NCBI RefSeq assembly: GCF_001567585.1
Contig: NZ_LRQV01000027.1
Span: 1-62,813, forward strand
DNA length: 62,813 bases
Direction: 5' to 3'
DNA from: Micromonospora rosaria
GTDB lineage: Bacteria > Actinomycetota > Actinomycetes > Mycobacteriales > Micromonosporaceae
Below the pieces are notes generated by a model. The model did not search any database. It had not been told where the DNA came from and saw nothing but the letters and a program-made list of their open reading frames with translations. Below, piece after piece: positions 42,438 to 50,597 of this stretch (positions are counted from its first letter, which is position 1; every line of letters begins with the position of its first letter). The position numbers and the translations under genes were made by a program.

Positions 42438-43021
42438 TGCGCACCGCCGACTTCCTCGCCGCCCTGCTCGACCGGCTGCCGCCGCCCACGCTGCTCGTCT
42501 CCGCCCTCGGGCGCACCAGCGAGGAGCTGTACCGGCTCGCGCCGGACCGGACGCTGGTCACCGACACCATGGGTGACGTGGCGGCGCTCTCCGTCGGGGT
42601 GGCCCTCGGCGCCCGCCCGCTGCCCGTCGCGGGCGTCGACACCGACGGCAGCTTCCTGATGAACCTCTCGGTGCTGACCGCGCTGGGCGCGCGACTGCCC
42701 ACGCTCGACAACCACACCCTGGTGATCGTCGACAACGGACGCTACGAGTCCGCCGGGGGGATGCCGAGCCGCCTGGTCGGGCTGGACTGGCACCACCTGT
42801 TCCGCGCGGTGGGCCTGACCGCGCTCGCCGTCCACACGCCGGCCGACCTGCCCCGGCGGCTGCCGCAGCCCGGCCTGGTCGTGCTCGGGCACGTCACCAA
42901 CGACGACCCCGCACCGGACGCCACGAAACCGGTCGACGGGGTGGAGTCGGCGTACCTGGTCGAGAAGTACCTCGCCCGCCAGCGCGGGGCGGCGTACCGG
43001 CGACCGGCGGTGAAGACATGA
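42437..43021 (+). CDS. ThDP decarboxylase, PP (beta) subunit, 194 aa
   Basis: ThDP-binding half: VTDTMGDVAALSVGVALGAR, then the diphosphate-magnesium site GVDTDGSFLMNLSVLTALGA and VIVDNGRYESAGGMPS. The motif normally begins GDG; here it is TDG, while the later Asn in DNG is kept, so magnesium binding is probably retained. GTG start one base inside the alpha stop; ends overlapping the PRTase ATG. Forms a heteromer with the alpha subunit. Confidence 0.85.
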   Translation: MRTADFLAALLDRLPPPTLLVSALGRTSEELYRLAPDRTLVTDTMGDVAALSVGVALGARPLPVAGVDTDGSFLMNLSVLTALGARLPTLDNHTLVIVDNGRYESAGGMPSRLVGLDWHHLFRAVGLTALAVHTPADLPRRLPQPGLVVLGHVTNDDPAPDATKPVDGVESAYLVEKYLARQRGAAYRRPAVKT

Positions 43022-44052
43022 GACTCCTGCACGCCGCCGACGGCGGCGCCCTGTACGAGCGCCCGCACCCGGGACCGGCCCGCGTGCTGCTCTGTTCGAC
43101 CGCACCGTCCCGACGGCTGCTGACCGATCCCGTGGTCACCGGTGGCGCGTACCGCCGCCTGACCCGGTCGGCGGTGACGGCGGCGCTCACGCTGTTCCGC
43201 GCCGACCCCGCCGGGGAGCGGGTGCTCGCCGCCGACCGGGTGTCGGTGGTCACCATCCTCCGGGGCGGGCTCAGCTTCGCCGTCGAGGAGGCCGTCGAGA
43301 GCGCCGGCGCGACGGCGGCCGACGTCAGCTTCGTGGGCACCGAACGGTCCCCGGACGCGCCCGTGACGATCGCGTACGAGCGCTGGGAGCTCGGCGGCGG
43401 TCCGGTGCTCGCCGGCGACATCCTGGCCACCGGCGGCACGGTGACGGCGGTGCTGGACCGCCTCCGGACGGCCGCCGGCCCGGGCCGGCAGCCCGGTGCC
43501 GTCGTGCTGGTGGTGATCGGCTCGGCGGCCGGCGTCGACGCCGTGCAGCGGTACCTCGCCGACCTGGACGCCGCCGAGCGACCACAGGTCACGATCGTCC
43601 TGCTCGAAGCCCTGTTCGCGCTGCCGGCGCCCGGCGCCGCAGCGCCCTTCCCCCGGTTCTCCTTCGACCTGCTCCGGTCGGCGGCCGGCGCCACGCCCGA
43701 GTACGAGGCGGCCCGCCTGGGCTGCCTCGGCAGCCTCTTCGAGCGCTGCGCCGTCTACGACGGCGGGGTACGGGCGTTCACCCCCGGCGCCCACCTCGAC
43801 GAACGGTCCGCCTGGTGGGCGACGGTGCTGCGCCGGGACGTCCCGCTGGCGGTGCTCGCCGCGCAGACCGCCGGCCTGTCGGCGTACGCGCATCCGCCGT
43901 CGCGGTGGCGTCGGCACCTACCCTGGGCCTCGCAATCCGGCGTGGACCTGGACCTCGTCCACGACCTCGGCGCCCGCGCGTTGCGCTACGCCGAGACGAC
44001 CCCCACCGCCGACTACGTGCACGACCGGCTCGCCAGAGGACACCCACCATGA
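43018..44052 (+). CDS. Type I phosphoribosyltransferase-like protein (uracil PRTase-like core), 344 aa
   Basis: The PRPP loop is VLAGDILATGGTVTAVLDRL, closer to the uracil PRTase version (DPMLATGGS) than to the acidic-pair version. VVTILRGGLSFAVEEAVESA and the N-terminal RLTRSAVTAALTLFRADP match UPRTase. An extra C-terminal 130 residues (from about LRSAAGATPEYEAA) are not in standard UPRTases, which are about 210 aa. It would attach or remove ribose-5-phosphate on a base. Coupled by ATGA overlaps on both sides. Confidence 0.75.
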   Translation: MRLLHAADGGALYERPHPGPARVLLCSTAPSRRLLTDPVVTGGAYRRLTRSAVTAALTLFRADPAGERVLAADRVSVVTILRGGLSFAVEEAVESAGATAADVSFVGTERSPDAPVTIAYERWELGGGPVLAGDILATGGTVTAVLDRLRTAAGPGRQPGAVVLVVIGSAAGVDAVQRYLADLDAAERPQVTIVLLEALFALPAPGAAAPFPRFSFDLLRSAAGATPEYEAARLGCLGSLFERCAVYDGGVRAFTPGAHLDERSAWWATVLRRDVPLAVLAAQTAGLSAYAHPPSRWRRHLPWASQSGVDLDLVHDLGARALRYAETTPTADYVHDRLARGHPP

Positions 44053-44450
44053 CGACGCACCTGATCGACAAGATCGCCTGGATCCACCTCGCCGACGGAC
44101 GGGTGCTCTCCACCCGGTCGCACGGCCGCGACCGCTACTACCTCCCCGGCGGCAAGCGGGAGGCGGGCGAGAGCGACCTCGACACGCTGGTCCGCGAGGC
44201 GAAGGAGGAACTGACCGTCGACCTCGACCCGTTCACCGCCACCTTCCTCGGCGAGTTCCGCGCCCAGGCCGACGCGCACCCGGACGGGATCGAGGTGCGG
44301 ATGCGCTGTTACGAGTCCGCCTACCAGGGCCGTATCCAGGCCTCGGCCGAGATCGCCGAGGTGGTCTGGCTGACCTACGCGGACCGGCACCTGACCTCAC
44401 CCGTCGACCAGATCATCTTCGACCACCTGCACGACCAGGGACGCCTCTAG
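44049..44450 (+). CDS. Nudix hydrolase, 133 aa
   Basis: Nudix box from G35: LPGGKREAGESDLDTLVREA followed by KEELTVDL. The catalytic REUxEE part is intact; the final Gly of the box is Thr56. It hydrolyses a nucleoside diphosphate linked to another moiety. In context it may trim a dihydroneopterin triphosphate or nucleotide intermediate, because GTP cyclohydrolase I follows directly. Confidence 0.9.
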   Translation: MTTHLIDKIAWIHLADGRVLSTRSHGRDRYYLPGGKREAGESDLDTLVREAKEELTVDLDPFTATFLGEFRAQADAHPDGIEVRMRCYESAYQGRIQASAEIAEVVWLTYADRHLTSPVDQIIFDHLHDQGRL

Positions 44451-44460
44451 ACCCGCACCG

Positions 44461-44488
44461 CCGCGAGCCCGACCCCCCGGGCTCGCGG
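44461..44488 (+). terminator. Hairpin between the Nudix and folE genes
   Basis: 11-bp perfect stem CCGCGAGCCCG with loop ACCCCC, 10 nt past the Nudix stop and 22 nt before folE. An attenuator or mRNA-processing element within the operon is as likely as full termination. Confidence 0.5.
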
Positions 44489-44510
44489 CCCACCCCCGCC
44501 GGAGGTAGAC

Positions 44511-45062
44511 GTGACCATCGCCGATTGGCTCGAGCAGAACATCACCACCGACAAGCGCGCCCTCGACTGGTACACCGGGCCCGAGTGCGAGCCGCGGATC
44601 GTGCGCGCGTACAAGGAACTGCTCAGCGGCTACGAGATCGACACCTCCAAGATCCTCAAGACGACCTGCGTGGTGGAGGAGGAGCACACCGGCACGGTCG
44701 AGATCCACGACATCAACTACTTCTCGATCTGCGCGCACCACTTCCTGCCCTTCTTCGGCAAGGTGGACATCACCTACGTCCCCGGCCAGCGGATCCTCGG
44801 GCTGGGCAAGTTCCCCCGGTTGGTGCAGGCGTTCAGCAAGCGGTTCCAGATCCAGGAGTACCTGGTCAAGGACGTCGCACTGGAGATCATGAGCAGCGGT
44901 GGCGCGCGGGCCGTCCGGGTCAGCTCGACCGGTCGGCACATGTGCATGTGCAGTCGCGGCCCGGCGGACCAGACGGTGCTCACCGACACCACCTTCGTCG
45001 CCGGGGACGCCACCCTGCTGGCCGAGTACGGCGCGCCGCGCCCGGTCGTCCGACGCGGCTGA
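44511..45062 (+). CDS. folE: GTP cyclohydrolase I, 183 aa
   Basis: Zinc ligands C74 and H77 (FSICAHHFLPFFGK) and C145, plus catalytic H76 and H143 (GRHMCMCSRG) are all there, so it should be active: GTP to 7,8-dihydroneopterin triphosphate and formate. Length is at the short end, missing the N-terminal helices of housekeeping forms. GTG start with CGGAGG upstream. Its place in a nucleotide-type cluster points to a dedicated copy for a pterin or deazapurine product; no QueD/E/C homologue is in the window. Confidence 0.95.
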   Translation: MTIADWLEQNITTDKRALDWYTGPECEPRIVRAYKELLSGYEIDTSKILKTTCVVEEEHTGTVEIHDINYFSICAHHFLPFFGKVDITYVPGQRILGLGKFPRLVQAFSKRFQIQEYLVKDVALEIMSSGGARAVRVSSTGRHMCMCSRGPADQTVLTDTTFVAGDATLLAEYGAPRPVVRRG

Positions 45063-45151
45063 GCGGCCCCGCGCCCCCGCCGCCCCACCGCGCCCCGCCG
45101 TCGCGGGTCGTGACCGTGAACCCCGTGCCGCCGCTTCCGGGAGGCCAGAGC

Positions 45152-47038
45152 ATGCCTGTCCAGACGTCCAGACTCTTCGCATCAGCGCTGCACGAACTCC
45201 GTTCCACCCGGACCCCGCAGGCGGCGTTCAGCCCGAACGCCCACCTGCTGCTGCGGGAGCGGTACCTGACCCGGGACGCCGACGGGCAGGTCACCGAGAC
45301 CCCGGAGGCGATGCTGCGGCGGGTGGCGGGGGCCCTGGCCCGCGCCGAGCAGGCCGACGCCGCCGGACCCTGGGCGTCGGCGTTCTACGAGGTGATGGCC
45401 CGCCTGGAATTCCACCCGGGCAGCCGGACCCTGGCCAACGCCGGCACCGACCAGCCGCAACTGGCCAACTGTTTCGTCCTGCCGGTGGAGGACTCGCAGG
45501 CCAGCGTGCTGCGGACCTTCGCCGAGTCGTCGATGGTGAAGAGCTACGGCGGCGGCTGCGGCTTCAACTACTCCAACGTCCGCCCGCGCGGGGACAAGGT
45601 CCGGGGCACCGCCGGGCTCGCCGTCGGCCCGGTCGCCCTGCTCAAACTCTTCGACGACGCCACCAAGCTGTTCCGGCAGCGCGGCCGGTACGAGAGCGGC
45701 AACATGGCCATCCTCGACGTCGACCACCCGGACGTGCTGGAGTTCGTGGCGGCCAAGCGGATGGACGGCTGGCTGAGCATGACGAACATCTCGCTGGGGG
45801 TGACCGACGCCTTCATGCGGGCCGTCGAGGCCGACGCCGGGTGGACCCTGGTCAACCCCCGGACCGGCGCCGCCGTGCGGACCCTGCCGGCGCGGGAACT
45901 CTTCACCGCCGCGTGCGAGCTGGCCTGCGAGACGGGTGACCCGGGGCTGATCTTCCTCGACAACATGAACCGGACCAACCCGCTGCGCGACAGCATGGGC
46001 GACATCGTCGCCACCAACCCCTGCGGCGAGATCGGGCTCTACCCCTACGAGGCCTGCAACCTCGGGTACGTGAACCTGCCCCGGCTGCTGCTGCCGGCGG
46101 ACCGCCGGGACGGCTCGCACCTGTTCGACCTGGACCGGCTGCGGGTGGTCATGGCCGCCGGGGTACGGATGATCGACAACGCCATCTCCGCGTCGTGGTT
46201 CCCGGTCCCGGAGATCCGCGAGGCGGTCCGCGGCAACCGGCGGATCGGGATCGGGGTCACCGGCTGGGCGGAGAGCCTGGCGCTGGCCGGCGTCCCGTAC
46301 GACTCGGAGGAGGCGCTCGCGCACGCCACGGTGCTGGCCCGGTCGATGCGGGAGTTCGCGTACGACGCCTCGGTCGCGCTGGCCGGGGAGCGGGGGCCGT
46401 TCCCCAACGTGCACCGGTCGGTGTGGAAGGACGCCGAGGAGCAGCCCCGCAACGTGGCGCTGCTCGCCATGCCGCCGAGCGGGAACAACGCCGTCATCTT
46501 CGACACCAGCTTCAGCATCGAGCCGTTCTTCGCGATGTCCTACACGCAGCGGGTGTTCGGCGGCCGGCAGATCAGCTCGGTCAACCGGCTGCTGCTGCGG
46601 GAACTCGCCGCGTACGGGGTCGACGAGGCGGCCCTGCTGTCGGAGATCGCCGACAACGGCGGCGGCGTGCAGGGGCTGGCCCGGGTGCCGGCGCACATCC
46701 AGCGGATCTACAAGACCGCGCACGACATCGCCCCGACGTGGCACGTCCGGATGCAGGCGGCCTTCCAGGAGCACGTGGACAACGCCGTCACCAAGACGGT
46801 GAACCTGCCGCACACCGCGACGGCCGAGCAGGTCGCCGCCCTGTACCAGCAGGCGTGGCGGCTGGGCTGCAAGGGGATCACCGTCTACCGGGACACCTCC
46901 CGGGCGGACCAGGCGATCGAGGCGACCCGGCCCGCGCCGGCGACCACGGCCCCGCCAACGGCCACGGCCGTACCGGTGGCCACGGCGGACGCGGTGAGCT
47001 GCGACCCGGCGGACGGCGCCTGCGCCGTCTGCGAGTGA
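45152..47038 (+). CDS. nrdJ: Class II (B12-dependent) ribonucleotide reductase, 628 aa
   Basis: Short class II form: disulfide pair C107 (QLANCFVLP) and C302 (YEACNLGYVNL), thiyl-radical cysteine C291 and E293, N289 in NPCGEI, and C-terminal shuttle cysteines in GACAVCE. Conserved PPSGNNAVIFDTSFS and YGGGCGFNYSN are present. GGGAGGC upstream of the ATG. The housekeeping actinomycete NrdJ is usually much longer, so this is probably a second copy dedicated to the cluster, making a 2'-deoxy product. No NrdR box was noticed. The 89-bp gap before it has no obvious terminator. Confidence 0.95.
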   Translation: MPVQTSRLFASALHELRSTRTPQAAFSPNAHLLLRERYLTRDADGQVTETPEAMLRRVAGALARAEQADAAGPWASAFYEVMARLEFHPGSRTLANAGTDQPQLANCFVLPVEDSQASVLRTFAESSMVKSYGGGCGFNYSNVRPRGDKVRGTAGLAVGPVALLKLFDDATKLFRQRGRYESGNMAILDVDHPDVLEFVAAKRMDGWLSMTNISLGVTDAFMRAVEADAGWTLVNPRTGAAVRTLPARELFTAACELACETGDPGLIFLDNMNRTNPLRDSMGDIVATNPCGEIGLYPYEACNLGYVNLPRLLLPADRRDGSHLFDLDRLRVVMAAGVRMIDNAISASWFPVPEIREAVRGNRRIGIGVTGWAESLALAGVPYDSEEALAHATVLARSMREFAYDASVALAGERGPFPNVHRSVWKDAEEQPRNVALLAMPPSGNNAVIFDTSFSIEPFFAMSYTQRVFGGRQISSVNRLLLRELAAYGVDEAALLSEIADNGGGVQGLARVPAHIQRIYKTAHDIAPTWHVRMQAAFQEHVDNAVTKTVNLPHTATAEQVAALYQQAWRLGCKGITVYRDTSRADQAIEATRPAPATTAPPTATAVPVATADAVSCDPADGACAVCE

Positions 47039-47105
47039 CCGCACCGAGGTCCGTCACCGGGCGCCGCGCGCCCGCGTCCACCCCTGCCACGGAAACGGAG
47101 TTTCA

Positions 47106-47801
47106 GTGAGCCGCGATCTCTGGGAACGGGAGTACGTCACCCACTCCATCTCGTCGTCGACGAACACCAGGCCGTCGCACGGCGCGGACTTCCTGCGCCG
47201 GCACCTGCCGAGCATCGCGCGGGTCGCCGGACCGCCGCGCCTGCTCGACCTGGGTTGCGGCGGTGGCCGCAACGCCGCCGTGCTCGCCGAGACCGGGCTG
47301 GCCATCGTCGGCATGGACTTCGCCCACCGGCCGCTGCTGGCGGCCCGGACCCGCCTCGGTCCCGGGCCGGCGCGGCTGGTCCAGGCGTCGATGAAGGCGT
47401 CGCTGCCGTTCCGGACCGGCGCGTTCAGCCTGGTGACCGCCTTCACCAGTCTGGAGAACGTGACCGAGGACGACCGGCTCCGGGCGCTCGGCCGGGAGGT
47501 GCGGCGGGTGTTGTGCCCCGGCGGGCTGTTCTTCGCGTACTTCCTCACCCCGGAGGACGGCTACTACCTGCCCCTGATCGACCGCGACCGGGACGGCCGC
47601 AACCTCACCTTCGACCCGGTCACCGACCTGCGCCAGCGGGTGTACCAGGTGGCGGAGCTCTCCGCGCTCTTCGCGCCCTCCTTCACGCTGGTGGCCTCCG
47701 ACCGGTTCGACTTCCCCGACGTCCGCTCCGGCGGCGTGCACCAGCGGCGACTGGCGACCGCGCTCTGGCAGCGCCGCCCCGGGGCGGACGGACCGGCATG
47801 A
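47106..47801 (+). CDS. SAM-dependent methyltransferase, class I, 231 aa
   Basis: Motif I LLDLGCGGGRNAAVLAE, post-motif IVGMDFAHRPLLAAR, a weaker motif II FSLVTAFTSLENVTEDD and RRVLCPGGLFFAYFLTPEDG. Methyltransf_11-like without further domains. The GTG is preceded by GGAG. It may methylate the nucleoside or pterin. Coupled to Maf by an overlap of 4 bp. Confidence 0.88.
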   Translation: MSRDLWEREYVTHSISSSTNTRPSHGADFLRRHLPSIARVAGPPRLLDLGCGGGRNAAVLAETGLAIVGMDFAHRPLLAARTRLGPGPARLVQASMKASLPFRTGAFSLVTAFTSLENVTEDDRLRALGREVRRVLCPGGLFFAYFLTPEDGYYLPLIDRDRDGRNLTFDPVTDLRQRVYQVAELSALFAPSFTLVASDRFDFPDVRSGGVHQRRLATALWQRRPGADGPA

Positions 47802-48385
47802 CGACGGTGGTGCTCGGCTCCGGCTCGCCGTCGCGGCTCGGCCTGTTGCGCCGGGCGGGTCTGGACCCGGTGGTGCGGACCAGCGGCGTGGACGAGACCC
47901 CCCTGCTGGGCGAGACACCCGTGCGGTTGACCCGGCGGCTGGCCCACGCGAAGGCCAGCACCGTCGCGGCCGGCGTCGCGGACGCCCTCGTCATCGGCTG
48001 CGACTCGGTGCTGGAGTTCGAGGGCGTCGCGTACGGCAAGCCGCACCGGCCGGACGTGGCGCTGGACCTGTGGCGGCGGATCTCGGGACGGACGGCGGTC
48101 TTCCACACCGGACACTGCGTCGTCGACACCCGGACCGGGCGTACCGTCGCCGAGGTCTGCTCCACCGACGTCCGCTTCGCACGGGTGACCGAGGAGGACG
48201 TGGCGGCCTACGTCGCCACCGGCGAGCCGCTGCAGATGGCCGGCGCGTTCGCCATCGCGGGGCGGGGCGGCTGGTTCGTGGAGCACGTGGCGGGCCACCC
48301 GTCGAACCTGGAGGGACTGTCGTTGCCCGTCCTCTGGCGTCTCCTGCACCGGCTGGACGTCCGCGCGGTCCGGCTCTGGCGGTGA
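47798..48385 (+). CDS. Maf-family nucleoside triphosphate pyrophosphatase, 195 aa
   Basis: TTVVLGSGSPSRLGLLRRAG (SxSPxR), TSGVDETPL, VIGCDSVLEFEG (normally ADTVV) and EPLQMAGAFAIAGRGGWFVE are the family signatures. Maf proteins hydrolyse canonical or modified NTPs and dNTPs to monophosphates and pyrophosphate. In this operon it could convert a modified (deoxy)nucleotide to the monophosphate that later becomes a free nucleoside. Confidence 0.92.
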   Translation: MTTVVLGSGSPSRLGLLRRAGLDPVVRTSGVDETPLLGETPVRLTRRLAHAKASTVAAGVADALVIGCDSVLEFEGVAYGKPHRPDVALDLWRRISGRTAVFHTGHCVVDTRTGRTVAEVCSTDVRFARVTEEDVAAYVATGEPLQMAGAFAIAGRGGWFVEHVAGHPSNLEGLSLPVLWRLLHRLDVRAVRLWR

Positions 48386-49461
48386 CCGCGCGGACCGGGG
48401 GCGACGGGTCGGCGGCCCGCCCGTCCCGGACGCCCGGTGCCGGCGGCACGGCGGCACCGTCCCGGCTGGTCGTGGTCGGCGACGTGACCACCGACGTCGT
48501 CGCCGTCCTGGCGGCTCCGCTGGCCTTCGGCTCGGACACCCCCGGCGCCATCCGGACGCTGCCCGGCGGGCAGGGCGCGAACACCGCCGCCTGGCTGGCC
48601 TGGCTCGGCCGGCGGGTCACCCTCGTCGGCGCGGTCGGCGACGACGACGCGGGGCGGGACCGGCTGCGGGAACTGACGGCGGCCGGGGTGGCGTGCGCGG
48701 TGCGCCGCTGTCCCGGGGTGCCGACCGGTGTCGTGCTCGTGCTGTCCCAGGCGCGGGAGCGGACGATGGTGTCGCAGCGGGGCGCCAACCTCTGCCTCGA
48801 CGGTGACGACGTCGCCGACGTCCTCACCACGGCCACCGACGCCGGCCACCTGCACCTGTCCGGATACCCGCTGCTGGACGCCCCGTCCCGGCCGGGCGGG
48901 TTGCGGGCCCTCGACGAGGCCCGCCGACGGGGCCTGACCACCAGCGTGGACGCCGCCTCCGCCCACCCGCTGCGCGGGGCCGGGCCGGAGCGTTTCCTGA
49001 CCTGGGTCACCGGGGTCGACGTCCTGCTGGCCAACGCCGACGAGGCGGCGGTCCTCACCGGTACGGCCGATCCCGGCGAGGCGGTCCGGCACCTGACCCG
49101 GATCGCCCGGCACGCCGTGGTGAAGCTCGGCCGCGACGGGGCGCTCTGGGGCGAGGGCGGCGGGCGGCTGCACCACGCCGACGCGCCGAGGGTGCCCGTC
49201 GTGGACAGCACCGGGGCGGGTGACGCCTTCGCGGCCGGGCTCCTCGCCGCCTGGGTCGACGGCGCCCCGCCACCGGAGGCGGTACGTCACGGCTGCGCCC
49301 TCGGCTCCCGGGCCGTCACCACGGTCGGCGGCCGGCCGACGCCGACCGCCCCGGGCGCGTGGCCGGGGGACGCTGCGCGGGCCGGTACGGGCGGCCCCCG
49401 GTGGACCGGTCGGGCCGGTACCCCGGTCGTCGCCGACCACGCGGCCGACCCGCCACCGTGA
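48382..49461 (+). CDS. PfkB/ribokinase-family carbohydrate or nucleoside kinase, 359 aa
   Basis: N-terminal VVVGDVTTDVVAV, PGGQGANTAAWLAWLG (PfkB motif 1) and VPVVDSTGAGDAFAAGLLAAW with the catalytic Asp (motif 2). The GTG overlaps the Maf stop (GTGA). The first 25 and last 50 residues are low-complexity tails outside the kinase fold. It phosphorylates a sugar or nucleoside; last gene of the cluster, ending before a hairpin. Confidence 0.9.
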   Translation: MTARTGGDGSAARPSRTPGAGGTAAPSRLVVVGDVTTDVVAVLAAPLAFGSDTPGAIRTLPGGQGANTAAWLAWLGRRVTLVGAVGDDDAGRDRLRELTAAGVACAVRRCPGVPTGVVLVLSQARERTMVSQRGANLCLDGDDVADVLTTATDAGHLHLSGYPLLDAPSRPGGLRALDEARRRGLTTSVDAASAHPLRGAGPERFLTWVTGVDVLLANADEAAVLTGTADPGEAVRHLTRIARHAVVKLGRDGALWGEGGGRLHHADAPRVPVVDSTGAGDAFAAGLLAAWVDGAPPPEAVRHGCALGSRAVTTVGGRPTPTAPGAWPGDAARAGTGGPRWTGRAGTPVVADHAADPPP

Positions 49462-49485
49462 GGGTCGGTGACGGTCGTCGCGTCC

Positions 49486-49508
49486 CCGCCCGCACCGGGC
49501 GCGGGCGG
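49486..49508. terminator. Hairpin at the end of the cluster
   Basis: 8-bp stem CCGCCCGC / GCGGGCGG with a 7-nt loop, between the kinase stop (49461) and the convergent epimerase stop (49523). Serves either strand. Confidence 0.55.
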
Positions 49509-49522
49509 CGCGGCGGGGCGGC

Positions 49523-50488
49523 TCAGGCGGCGGCCGGGTGGGGGTCCGACGCCCCGGCGGAGCGGCCCGGGACGCCGCCGAGCAGCACGGCCGCCTCGCG
49601 CAGCGCGTCGTCGAGCGGCTGGGGACGCAGGCCGAAGGTGGTGGTGGCCGCCGTGGAGTCCATCACGAACGGCCGCGCGAACTGGTACGCCGTGGTCTGC
49701 AACTCGCGCAGCATCGGGGAGAACAGGCCGGCGGCGCGGACGATCACGGCGGGCAGGGTGGCGAGCTTCGGCGCGGGCGCCCCCACCGCCCGGGTGAAGC
49801 GGGTGGCGAGTTCCCGGATCGTCACCGGCGCCTCGCTGGGCACGTGCCAGGCGCGGTTCCACGCCCGCCGGTCGGTGGCGGCGGTGACCAGCATCGCCGC
49901 CATGTCGTTGACCGAGGTCCAGGTGTGCGGCACGTCGAGCGGGGCGGGGACGGCAGCCCGGCGTCCGGCGAGCAGCGGCTTCCCCAGCACGAAGCTGACG
50001 ATCGACTGCGCCTGGAGGTAGTCGCTGCCGCGCACCTCGGTGACGGCGTGGATGCGGCCGGCGCGCTGGGCGGCGAGGGCGTCGCGCCACATGTCGGCAC
50101 GCATCCGCAGCTTGGGGTGGGTGGCGGCGAGCGGGGTCTGCTCGGTCATCGGGCCGGTGACCGCGCCGTACCCGTAGAGGCAGCCGGCGATCACCAGCGG
50201 GGCGCCGGAGCGCTCGGCGGCGGTGAGCAGCGCGGCGGCCATCGGCGGCCAGTCGGTGAGCCAGCGGTGGTAGGCCGGGTTGAGGCAGTTGTAGACGGCG
50301 GTGGCGTCGGCGGCGAGGTCGCCGAGCCGGGCGGCGTCGGTGGCGTCGGCGGCGACGCGCTCGACCCGGGGGTGGTGCGGGCCCCGGCCGGAGCGGCTGA
50401 CGATGCGGACCTGCTCGCCCCGCTCGGCGAGCTGACGCGCGGTGGTCGAGCCGACCAGGCCGGCGCCGACGATCAGGTGAACACCCAC
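49523..50488 (-). CDS. NAD(P)-dependent epimerase/dehydratase-family protein, 321 aa
   Basis: Extended SDR: GVHLIVGAGLVGSTTARQLA with the GxGxxG nucleotide motif, then YNCLNPAYHRWLTDWPP and AGCLYGYGAVTGPMTEQTPL, similar to the active-site region of this group (with a Tyr at the expected place but not the full YxxxK). It probably reduces or modifies a sugar or lactone; no pathway can be assigned. GTG start at 50488 with GGAG upstream. Divergent from the TetR gene and beneath one of the matched operators, so it is probably repressed by TetR. Confidence 0.85.
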   Translation of the reverse strand: MGVHLIVGAGLVGSTTARQLAERGEQVRIVSRSGRGPHHPRVERVAADATDAARLGDLAADATAVYNCLNPAYHRWLTDWPPMAAALLTAAERSGAPLVIAGCLYGYGAVTGPMTEQTPLAATHPKLRMRADMWRDALAAQRAGRIHAVTEVRGSDYLQAQSIVSFVLGKPLLAGRRAAVPAPLDVPHTWTSVNDMAAMLVTAATDRRAWNRAWHVPSEAPVTIRELATRFTRAVGAPAPKLATLPAVIVRAAGLFSPMLRELQTTAYQFARPFVMDSTAATTTFGLRPQPLDDALREAAVLLGGVPGRSAGASDPHPAAA

Positions 50489-50506
50489 GGGGGCTCCTCT
50501 CCTCAC

Positions 50507-50521
50507 GAGAGCGGTGCTCTC
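50507..50521. promoter_or_regulatory. TetR operator copy 1
   Basis: GAGAGC-GGT-GCTCTC, a perfect palindrome around a 3-nt centre, 19-33 bp upstream of the epimerase start. Almost the same sequence as copy 2 (core AGAGC-N3-GCTCT). Confidence 0.8.
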
Positions 50522-50560
50522 TTGTGAGAACCATGCTCGCTCATTCGCCTCCGATCGTCA

Positions 50561-50573
50561 AGAGCAGTGCTCT
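50561..50573. promoter_or_regulatory. TetR operator copy 2
   Basis: AGAGC-AGT-GCTCT, perfect 5-bp arms, 25-37 bp upstream of the tetR ATG. Centre-to-centre distance to copy 1 is 53 bp, about five helical turns, so both lie on one DNA face. Confidence 0.8.
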
Positions 50574-50597
50574 CGTTTGTGTGCAAGACTCTCGGAC

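Noticed and set aside
41931..43021. Phosphonate biosynthesis cluster
   Set aside because: No PEP mutase motif in the window; the ThDP pair alone is not sufficient.
44511..47038. 7-deazapurine (toyocamycin-type) or queuosine cluster
   Set aside because: folE is present but no QueD, QueE or QueC homologue could be found in any gene of the region.
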